Source of the DNA: Bacteroidetes bacterium HGW-Bacteroidetes-10
GTDB taxonomy: Bacteria; Bacteroidota; Bacteroidia; Bacteroidales; UBA932
Reading direction: 5' to 3'
DNA: 58,298 bases
Assembly (NCBI GenBank): GCA_002842695.1
Contig: PHDT01000012.1
Span: forward strand, 1 to 58,298
The translations under genes were made by a program, and so were the position numbers. Below the pieces are notes generated by a model, which searched no databases, had not been told where the DNA came from, and saw only the letters and a program-made list of their open reading frames with translations. Below are positions 52,673 through 58,298 of this stretch, in pieces (positions within the stretch are counted from its first letter, which is position 1; each line of letters opens with the position of its first letter).

Positions 52673-53671
52673 ATGAGTAATTCAAACTTTGTAGATTACG
52701 TAAGGTTATTCTGCGCGTCCGGAAACGGAGGCAAGGGATCTATGCACCTCCACAGGGAGAAGTTCGTGGCCAAGGGTGGTCCGGACGGAGGTAACGGAGG
52801 TCGCGGCGGGCATGTCATTCTGAGAGGAAACTCACAGTACTGGACACTCATTCACCTGAAATACCGCAAACACATCAAGGCAGACCACGGTGAGGCCGGC
52901 AGCGGGGCATTGTGCACCGGTGCTGAGGGGAAGGATATATATCTGGATGTTCCTCTCGGGACTGTTGCTAAAGTTGCCGAGACAGGTGAGATTTTGTTCG
53001 AAATAACAGAACAGGGAGAGGAGCGAATTATTGTTAAGGGTGGCCGCGGAGGTATGGGAAATGCTTTCTTTAAAAGTGCGACCAACCAGACTCCAAGATA
53101 CTCTCAGCCGGGCGAACCCGGAGAGGAAAACTGGTTTATTCTTGAGTTAAAACTTCTGGCAGATGTTGGATTGGTAGGTTTTCCAAATGCAGGAAAGTCT
53201 ACTTTGCTCTCTGCCGTTTCATCTGCAAGACCTAAAATTGCAGACTACGCCTTTACCACACTGGAACCAAGCCTTGGAATCGTTGAGTGCCGCGACATGA
53301 AGTCATTTGTTATGGCCGACATACCCGGTATAATAGAAGGGGCACATACAGGAAGGGGGCTGGGACTAAGATTCCTCCGCCATATAGAGCGCAACTCGAT
53401 GCTTCTGTTTATGATTCCTGCAGACAGCAAGGATATTAAAACAGAATACAAGATACTTCTAAATGAACTAAAGCAGTATAATCCTGAGTTACTTATTAAG
53501 GACAGGATTCTTGCAATTTCAAAGAGCGATCTTCTTGACGAAGAGCTGGAAAAAGAGATAAAGAAAACACTTCCTAGGAAAATTCCGCATGTTTTCATAT
53601 CTTCGGTCACCGGTAAAGGTATTACACAGATGAAAGATATGCTCTGGGATGCCTTAAACAAGGAGATTTAA
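52673..53671 (+). CDS. obgE: GTPase Obg (CgtA)
   Basis: An essential GTPase for 50S assembly and stress control, 332 residues. It has the glycine-rich Obg domain (1-160, '[16 protein letters not shown]') and the G domain with G1 'GFPNAGKST', G2 'FTTLEPSLG', G3 'DIPG' and G4 'SKSD'. The C-terminal OCT domain is absent, as in many family members. Confidence 0.96.
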   Translation: MSNSNFVDYVRLFCASGNGGKGSMHLHREKFVAKGGPDGGNGGRGGHVILRGNSQYWTLIHLKYRKHIKADHGEAGSGALCTGAEGKDIYLDVPLGTVAKVAETGEILFEITEQGEERIIVKGGRGGMGNAFFKSATNQTPRYSQPGEPGEENWFILELKLLADVGLVGFPNAGKSTLLSAVSSARPKIADYAFTTLEPSLGIVECRDMKSFVMADIPGIIEGAHTGRGLGLRFLRHIERNSMLLFMIPADSKDIKTEYKILLNELKQYNPELLIKDRILAISKSDLLDEELEKEIKKTLPRKIPHVFISSVTGKGITQMKDMLWDALNKEI

Positions 53672-53681
53672 CCAAAACAAA

Positions 53682-54299
53682 ATGTTTGACAGGATTCAGG
53701 ATATGGACAGAGAGCTGTTTTTATTTTTAAACAGCCAAAACACACATTCCCTGGATTATCTGATGATTCTTTTTTCTGCTAGGCTACCCTGGCTGCCGCT
53801 ATATCTTGCTATTATTTTCTCTCTCTTCTGGAAATGCTCATTTGACATGAGCAGAGAGGGATTCTTTAACAAAATAGTTATTGAGAAGAGGGACCGGAAA
53901 GCCGGCTGGATAATGCTGGCAGCAATTCTGGCTACTTTCTTCCTTACAGATTTCCTTTCAAATCAGATTAAGTATATGGTTGACCGGCTCAGACCCGGAT
54001 GGGATCCGTGTACTTATCACCTTGCAAGAGTTATTGAGAATAACAGATTCAGTTTTAGCTTTGTATCCAGCCACGCCAGCAATGTCTTCGGACTTGCAGT
54101 CCTTACTTCCTGGTTCTTCAAGGTGCGCTGGTATAAAATACTAATCTTTTCATGGGCTTTGATTGTTTGTTACAGCAGAGTATATGTGGGAAGGCACTTC
54201 CCCGGAGATGTGATATTTGGTGCTATGTTCGGAACCTTGCTTGCAATGGTTTCGATAATGGTTGTTAAGTATCTGCTCAAGAGGATCAACAGCAAATAA
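53682..54299 (+). CDS. PAP2 family membrane phosphatase
   Basis: A 205-residue integral membrane protein with about five to six helices and the three phosphatase motifs: 'KYMVDRLRP' (KxxxxxxRP), 'SSHAS' within 'SFVSSHASNVFGLA' (PSGH-like), and 'SRVYVGRHFPGDVIFG' (SRxxxxxHxxxD). It probably dephosphorylates a lipid such as undecaprenyl pyrophosphate or phosphatidic acid; the substrate is not determined. It lies 10 bases after obgE. Confidence 0.92.
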   Translation: MFDRIQDMDRELFLFLNSQNTHSLDYLMILFSARLPWLPLYLAIIFSLFWKCSFDMSREGFFNKIVIEKRDRKAGWIMLAAILATFFLTDFLSNQIKYMVDRLRPGWDPCTYHLARVIENNRFSFSFVSSHASNVFGLAVLTSWFFKVRWYKILIFSWALIVCYSRVYVGRHFPGDVIFGAMFGTLLAMVSIMVVKYLLKRINSK

Positions 54300-54311
54300 A
54301 ATTATTCAGAG

Positions 54312-55301
54312 ATGTTTTATGTAATTGATAAAAATACAGATCCCTGGTGGAATCTGGCAGCAGAAGAGTATCTATTCAAGAGTTTTGATAAACCCGTTTT
54401 CAGGCTCTGGCAAAATGACAATGCCATCATAATTGGTCATCATCAGAATGCATTTGCAGAAATTAATACAGAATTCGTTAAGGAGAAGGGAATAAAGGTT
54501 GTGCGCAGGCTCACAGGCGGAGGAGCTGTATTTCATGATCTGGGTAATGTCAACTTCACATTCATTGATAATGTAAATGGAAACGAAGAGAGCTCTGCAA
54601 TGTTTGCCCGCTTTACAAGACCTGTAATTGATGCTTTGCATGGTCTTGGCGTAGAGGCCTATCTTGAGGGAAGAAACGATTTGCTCATTGACGGACGCAA
54701 GTTTTCCGGAAATGCAGTAGCCAGATTCAGAAACAGACTTCTTCAGCACGGAACTCTTCTCTTTTCTGCGTCAATGGCAGACCTCTCCAATGCGCTCGCC
54801 GCAAGACCGGAGAAATTTACCGGAAAATCTGTTCAGTCTAACCGGAGTCGTGTCACAAACATTACTGAGCACCTTCCAAAGCCCATGTCAATTAATGAGT
54901 TCATAGACTACATGCACCACTATGTAGCCGGAGAAAAATCTGGTTATTCCCTTTACGAATATTCAGAAAATGACTTGCTTGAAATTGGCAGATTAAGGGA
55001 TGAAAAATATTCTCAGGATAGCTGGAATTACGGCAATTCACCAAAATACACATATTCAAAAGTGAGAAAATTTCCTGCCGGCCTCATTGAGATTTATCTG
55101 GGCGTAACCAGGGGAATTATTGAAGAGGTAAAAATATACGGGGACTATTTCTTCACAAAGGATACCGAGGAGCTTGAGAATCTTATCAGGGGATGCGCCC
55201 ATTCACAAGGTGCACTTTCAGAAAGGATTGAAAAGATAAACCTCTCCGACTATATTTCAAATATTGAGGGAGAGGAGTTTTTATCTTTATTCTGGGAATA
55301 G
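54312..55301 (+). CDS. lplA: Lipoate-protein ligase A
   Basis: Attaches lipoate to E2 and GcvH proteins by way of lipoyl-AMP, 329 residues. It has 'VVRRLTGGGAVFHDLGN' (lipoate binding), the catalytic Lys region 'GRKFSGNAVAR', and a C-terminal accessory domain (about 240-329). The 12-base gap after the PAP2 gene makes it the last of this plus-strand run; it converges with hpf. Confidence 0.95.
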   Translation: MFYVIDKNTDPWWNLAAEEYLFKSFDKPVFRLWQNDNAIIIGHHQNAFAEINTEFVKEKGIKVVRRLTGGGAVFHDLGNVNFTFIDNVNGNEESSAMFARFTRPVIDALHGLGVEAYLEGRNDLLIDGRKFSGNAVARFRNRLLQHGTLLFSASMADLSNALAARPEKFTGKSVQSNRSRVTNITEHLPKPMSINEFIDYMHHYVAGEKSGYSLYEYSENDLLEIGRLRDEKYSQDSWNYGNSPKYTYSKVRKFPAGLIEIYLGVTRGIIEEVKIYGDYFFTKDTEELENLIRGCAHSQGALSERIEKINLSDYISNIEGEEFLSLFWE

Positions 55302-55311
55302 AGAGGATTTA

Positions 55312-55605
55312 TCAGAGATCCTTCCTCTTTTCCTTTGCCTTAACAAGCAGGTCTTTTAAAACATCTATACAATCTACCAGGGCGTTTTCGAATTTTTGTG
55401 AATGTCGCTCCACAACTATTTCGTTTCCGGGTATGTCAACTTTTACTTTGACATTCTTGTTGTCGTAATCCGGAAGGAGACTCATTACAACCTCAACTTT
55501 AGAGATTTCGTCATAATACCTCGGGAGTTTTTCGAGTTTTTTCTCAATGTAGTCGATCAATTTTTGATCTGCATCAAACTTGAGCGATTGAATCCTGATG
55601 TCCAT
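55312..55605 (-). CDS. hpf: Ribosome hibernation promoting factor, short form
   Basis: A 97-residue protein of the HPF/RaiA family with the beta-alpha-beta-beta-beta-alpha fold: 'IRIQSLKFDADQKLIDYIEK' and a Lys-rich end. The C-terminal dimerisation domain of long HPF is missing. It stabilises idle ribosomes. It starts 1 base after xerC ends and is in the rpsU-xerC-hpf orientation. Confidence 0.94.
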   Translation of the reverse strand: MDIRIQSLKFDADQKLIDYIEKKLEKLPRYYDEISKVEVVMSLLPDYDNKNVKVKVDIPGNEIVVERHSQKFENALVDCIDVLKDLLVKAKEKRKDL

Positions 55606-55606
55606 A

Positions 55607-56515
55607 TTATCCTCCTTTTTTTGCTCGCGGATGAGCGGTTAGAAATATACTTTTCAGCTTTTCAAATGAGTTGTGGGTATAAACCTGCGTTGCCGCAAGT
55701 GATGAGTGACCCAGTACCTCCTTTATACTGTTTAAATCTGCGCCGTTGTTGAGAAGATGAGTGGCTATGGAGTGCCTGAGCATATGCGGAGATTTTTTCC
55801 CGCTGAAACCAGGAGCCTTTTCAAGTTCTCTCTTCACTACTTTATTAACAAACGATAAATATAATGGTTGACCTCTATCTGTAAGAAACATCATTCCGGA
55901 CTGGTTCTCATCGTAAAACTGAGCCATCATACCGGTATAAGTTTCAAGTTCGCGTGCCAGAGGGCGGGGAACAGGCACATCTCTCTGTTTATCTCCCTTG
56001 CCGGTAATCCTGAACAAAGACCGCTCTCTGTCCCAGTCTTTAACTTTTAACGATGCCAGCTCTGCCCTTCTTATTCCTGTTGAATAGATCAGGGAAACTA
56101 TAGTACGGTCACGAAGAGCAAGGAAATCGCCCTCTTCGACGGGTTTTTCAAAATAGTTTTCCATATTGCTCTCAGTATAGAACTCAGGAAGTTTTGATGA
56201 CATTTTTGGACGAAAAACCTTTTTTACTGGATTTGATTCAATAACTCCCCTGCGAACCAGAAAAGTACAGAAACTGCTGATTGCAGAAAGCTTAAGGTTC
56301 ATGCTTCTTGGACTGAGTCCACTGTCAAGACCGTTTGCGATGAAACCTCGTATTACCTGAGGCCTGAGCTGAGCCAGAAACTCCTTCTCATCTGCAGGAG
56401 AGATGAATTCATAGAGTTCGCCTGCGTATTCACGGTACAGCAGCTGAGTTCTGGGCGAATATCTTTTGTGAACCCTTATGTAATCTATGAAATCCTCCAG
56501 CACCATCACCTTCAT
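55607..56515 (-). CDS. Tyrosine recombinase XerC/XerD-like
   Basis: A 302-residue recombinase from ATG 56515; a TTG three codons earlier is less likely. It has an N-terminal SAM-like domain ('LEDFIDYIRVHKRYSPRTQL') and a catalytic domain with R in 'STGIRRAELASL', 'HMLRHSIATHLL' (H-x-x-R), 'LGHSSLAATQVYTH' (H and nucleophile Tyr). Single-copy enzymes of this kind resolve chromosome dimers at dif in Bacteroidetes; it could be called xerC or xerD. A terminator lies just upstream, so it may have its own promoter. Confidence 0.92.
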   Translation of the reverse strand: MKVMVLEDFIDYIRVHKRYSPRTQLLYREYAGELYEFISPADEKEFLAQLRPQVIRGFIANGLDSGLSPRSMNLKLSAISSFCTFLVRRGVIESNPVKKVFRPKMSSKLPEFYTESNMENYFEKPVEEGDFLALRDRTIVSLIYSTGIRRAELASLKVKDWDRERSLFRITGKGDKQRDVPVPRPLARELETYTGMMAQFYDENQSGMMFLTDRGQPLYLSFVNKVVKRELEKAPGFSGKKSPHMLRHSIATHLLNNGADLNSIKEVLGHSSLAATQVYTHNSFEKLKSIFLTAHPRAKKGG

Positions 56516-56555
56516 AATTTGCAACTAATTTACAAAATATATTGACAACTTCCAA

Positions 56556-56590
56556 TAAAAAAACATGCACCAGAACTAATGTTCTGATGC
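56556..56590 (-). terminator. Rho-independent terminator after rpsU
   Basis: On the minus strand a 10-bp stem (GCATCAGAAC/GTTCTGGTGC, one G-T pair; 56590-56567) with a 4-base loop is followed by seven T within about 10 bases. It lies 51 bases past the rpsU stop and should separate rpsU from xerC. Confidence 0.8.
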
Positions 56591-56641
56591 AGTATTATTC
56601 TTCCGTCAACTAAGTTGCCGGGGGGATGTTAAAGAGTGACG

Positions 56642-56833
56642 TTACTCTTCGTTAATACGAAGATTCTGTACATATATTGCCTTCTTAACCTCATCGCGTC
56701 GCTTCACTGAATTTTTCACAAAAGTCTTACGACTTCTGAGCTCGCGGATGGTTCCTGTCTTCTCGAACTTACGTTTGAATTTCTTCAACGCTCTTTCAAT
56801 ATTCTCGCCCTCTTTAATTGGTACTATAATCAC
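56642..56833 (-). CDS. rpsU: 30S ribosomal protein bS21
   Basis: A 63-residue, very basic bS21 with 'IVPIKEGENIERALKKFKRK' and the Arg/Lys-rich tail. It starts at GTG 56833. Its ribosome binding site is remarkable for this genome: see the separate entry. In Bacteroidetes ribosomes, bS21 with bS6 and bS18 helps hide the 16S anti-Shine-Dalgarno sequence. It is a single-gene transcript with its own promoter and terminator, divergent from hutU. Confidence 0.97.
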   Translation of the reverse strand: MIIVPIKEGENIERALKKFKRKFEKTGTIRELRSRKTFVKNSVKRRDEVKKAIYVQNLRINEE

Positions 56834-56842
56834 GCTAAAACA

Positions 56843-56850
56843 CCTCCTTT
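56843..56850 (-). promoter_or_regulatory. Strong Shine-Dalgarno of rpsU (AAAGGAGG)
   Basis: On the minus strand AAAGGAGGTG (56850-56841) lies ahead of GTG 56833, with GGAGG 9 bases before the start codon. Most genes here have no such sequence. In Bacteroidetes the anti-SD is hidden by a pocket containing bS21, so a strong SD on rpsU fits autoregulation: ribosomes lacking bS21 can read the SD and make more of it. Confidence 0.8.
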
Positions 56851-56861
56851 TTTAAGAGTCG

Positions 56862-56893
56862 CAAAAGTATGGATTATTTTCATAAACGGCAAA
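56862..56893 (-). promoter_or_regulatory. Promoter of rpsU (TTTG-N20-TACTTTTG)
   Basis: On the minus strand TTTG (56893-56890) and TACTTTTG (56869-56862), spacer 20 bases: a full match to the Bacteroidetes consensus, 28 bases before GTG 56833. Confidence 0.7.
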
Positions 56894-56913
56894 TCTTCAG
56901 CCCCTTTTTTTAC

Positions 56914-56921
56914 TAACTTTG
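56914..56921 (+). promoter_or_regulatory. -7 box of the hutU promoter (TAACTTTG)
   Basis: TAACTTTG (56914-56921) is an exact TAnnTTTG match 19 bases before the hutU ATG; no clear -33 element. Confidence 0.45.
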
Positions 56922-56940
56922 CATACCAAAAAATAAAACA

Positions 56941-58298
56941 ATGAGTCTGACAGAGTTCCAGAAACAAGTCATGCAAGGGATTCCCGATGAATTACCGGCA
57001 CCGGCATTATTTGAAAAAGAGATAAACCACGCCCCAAAAAGGAAGGATATACTATCTCCGGAAGAGAAAAAGCTAGCACTTAGAAATGCACTCAGATACT
57101 TCCCGCAAAAACATCATGAGGTTCTTGCACCTGAATTTGCGCGGGAACTTGCCGAGTTTGGCAGGATATACATGTATAGGTTCAGGCCCTCTTACAAGAT
57201 AACAGCAAGATCAATTGACCAGTTCCCTCATAAATCTGTGCAGGCTGCGGCAATTATGCTTATGCTGAGCAACAACCTTGACTATGCAGTTGCACAGCAT
57301 CCGCATGAACTTATCACATACGGAGGAAACGGAGCCGTTTTTCAAAACTGGGCACAGTATCTGCTTACAATGCAATACCTCTCCGGAATGACTGACGAAC
57401 AGACCCTTGTACTCTATTCCGGACATCCAATGGGTCTCTATCCTTCGCACAAAGATGCTCCCAGAGTAGTAGTCACAAACGGAATGGTCATTCCAAACTA
57501 CTCCTCAAAAGACCACTGGGAGAAATTCAATGCGCTGGGTGTTTCCCAATACGGACAGATGACTGCAGGTTCATTTATGTACATAGGCCCTCAGGGTATT
57601 GTTCACGGAACTACCATCACGGTCCTTAACGCTGCCAGAATGAAGATGAAACCGGGTGAAAATTCACTGAGGGGAAAGATTTTTGTAAGTTCCGGATTAG
57701 GCGGAATGTCCGGCGCTCAGCCTAAGGCAGCTGTTATTGCCGGAGTCATAGGGGTTATAGCCGAGATTAATCCAAAGGCTGTTCAGACAAGGCACTCTCA
57801 GGGCTGGGTTGATGAAGTTTATACAGACCTTGATCTGCTTATGGAGAGGATCCTGCGGGCAAAATCGGGAGGAGAGGCTGTCTCTCTTGCATACCAGGGA
57901 AATATTGTTGACCTGTGGGAAAAGTTTCTCGAAAAAGATATTTGCCCGGAACTGGGCAGCGATCAGACCTCACTGCACAATCCATGGGCGGGTGGCTACT
58001 ACCCTGCCGGAATTGGCTTTGAAGAATCTAACAGAATGATGGCAGAGGAGCCCGAGAAATTTGCGGCGGCAGTGCGGGAGACACTTGTGAGACACTCAGC
58101 AGCAGTAAATAAACTCTCTGCAAGGGGAATGTATTTCTTCGACTATGGCAATGCTTTCCTTCTTGAGGCCTCAAGGGCAGGAGCTGACATTATGAATCCG
58201 GACGGCACTTTCAGGTATCCATCCTATGTCCAGGATATAATGGGGCCACTTTTCTTTGATTACGGGTTTGGTCCCTACAGGTGGGTTTGCACCTCTTC
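56941..58298 (+). CDS. hutU: Urocanate hydratase, 3' end beyond the window
   Basis: Second enzyme of histidine degradation, converting urocanate to imidazolone propionate with bound NAD+. ATG 56941 gives 452 residues before the window ends; the family in Bacteroidetes runs to about 670. Motifs seen: 'YGGNGAVFQNWAQYLL' near the N-terminus, 'MYIGPQGIVHGT', the NAD-binding 'GKIFVSSGLGGMSGAQPKA', and 'TRHSQGWVDEVYTDLD'. The frame has no interruption. The rest of the histidine utilisation genes would be expected just downstream. Confidence 0.95.
   Translation, partial: MSLTEFQKQVMQGIPDELPAPALFEKEINHAPKRKDILSPEEKKLALRNALRYFPQKHHEVLAPEFARELAEFGRIYMYRFRPSYKITARSIDQFPHKSVQAAAIMLMLSNNLDYAVAQHPHELITYGGNGAVFQNWAQYLLTMQYLSGMTDEQTLVLYSGHPMGLYPSHKDAPRVVVTNGMVIPNYSSKDHWEKFNALGVSQYGQMTAGSFMYIGPQGIVHGTTITVLNAARMKMKPGENSLRGKIFVSSGLGGMSGAQPKAAVIAGVIGVIAEINPKAVQTRHSQGWVDEVYTDLDLLMERILRAKSGGEAVSLAYQGNIVDLWEKFLEKDICPELGSDQTSLHNPWAGGYYPAGIGFEESNRMMAEEPEKFAAAVRETLVRHSAAVNKLSARGMYFFDYGNAFLLEASRAGADIMNPDGTFRYPSYVQDIMGPLFFDYGFGPYRWVCTS

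Noticed and set aside
55302-55330. Terminator between lplA and hpf
   Set aside because: AGGAT/ATCCT gives only a 5-bp stem with a 9-base loop and an interrupted T run, too weak to call.
1-58298. CRISPR array, prophage or integrated element
   Set aside because: No regularly spaced short repeats, no phage genes, and the only recombinase is the housekeeping XerC/D type.

Overview
The window looks like a chromosomal segment of a Bacteroidetes (Bacteroidales-like) bacterium. Supporting signs: many promoters match the TTTG-N19/20-TAnnTTTG pattern used by the Bacteroidetes primary sigma factor; most genes lack a Shine-Dalgarno sequence while rpsU carries a near-perfect one; and several genes belong to families typical of the phylum (fused glycogen synthase-phosphorylase, DUF5683, DUF4783, a 190-residue adenylate kinase without zinc LID, a GXHH-type IleRS). 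The window is almost entirely core genome.

Layout. 1-600: gene-free left edge with a strong palindrome and a hairpin-rich tandem repeat array carrying poly-G tracts, next to tRNA-Ser(UGA). 1032-6727: an ECF-type sigma factor, then on the minus strand ileS, a guanine-deaminase-like gene, a TraR/DksA-like gene and lspA. 6795-13451 (plus): cvpA; a C39-peptidase ABC exporter; two tiny overlapping genes encoding double-glycine-leader peptides; a TolC-like outer membrane protein; a membrane fusion protein; tsaB. 13477-15504 (minus): greA, a HIT protein and a thioredoxin-like lipoprotein that has lost its CXXC. 15584-29149 (minus): one long run xseA-xseB-glgB-GH133 debranching enzyme-GT4-GH57-fused GT3/GT35-ribF-small membrane protein, essentially a glycogen synthesis and turnover operon. 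29225-33224 (plus): engB, prs, nadE, a small Cys-rich membrane protein, der. 33246-39990: a 1190-residue sensor kinase with rlmH, a secreted DUF4783 protein, a sigma-54 response regulator without DNA-binding domain, and a Ppx/GppA phosphatase. 40049-43620: cmk, ispH, a short priA. 43592-48959: a diacylglycerol-kinase-like gene (minus), then parA, parB, DUF5683 and an MltD-like LysM transglycosylase. 48963-55301: an HHH/beta-rich protein and purE (minus), then hpt, adk, obgE, a PAP2 phosphatase, lplA. 55312-56833 (minus): hpf, xerC-like recombinase, rpsU. 56941-end: urocanate hydratase, cut by the window edge.

The most interesting locus is 7450-12743. The two small genes overlap by one base (TAATG), each encodes a leader ending in Gly-Gly followed by a short cationic core with GxxxG motifs, and they lie directly behind a bacteriocin-type peptidase/ABC exporter and in front of a membrane fusion protein and TolC. 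This has the architecture of a two-peptide (class IIb-like) bacteriocin with a complete tripartite exporter in a Gram-negative Bacteroidetes host. The exporter reading frame itself begins with a leader-like segment ending in Gly-Gly that shares 14 bases in frame with the first precursor gene. No immunity gene is recognisable. Other points of interest are the GXHH signature of IleRS, associated with mupirocin hyper-resistance in type 2 IleRS, the strong Shine-Dalgarno of rpsU, the PriA lacking its winged-helix region, and the response regulator lacking its HTH and carrying GAFTSA in place of GAFTGA.
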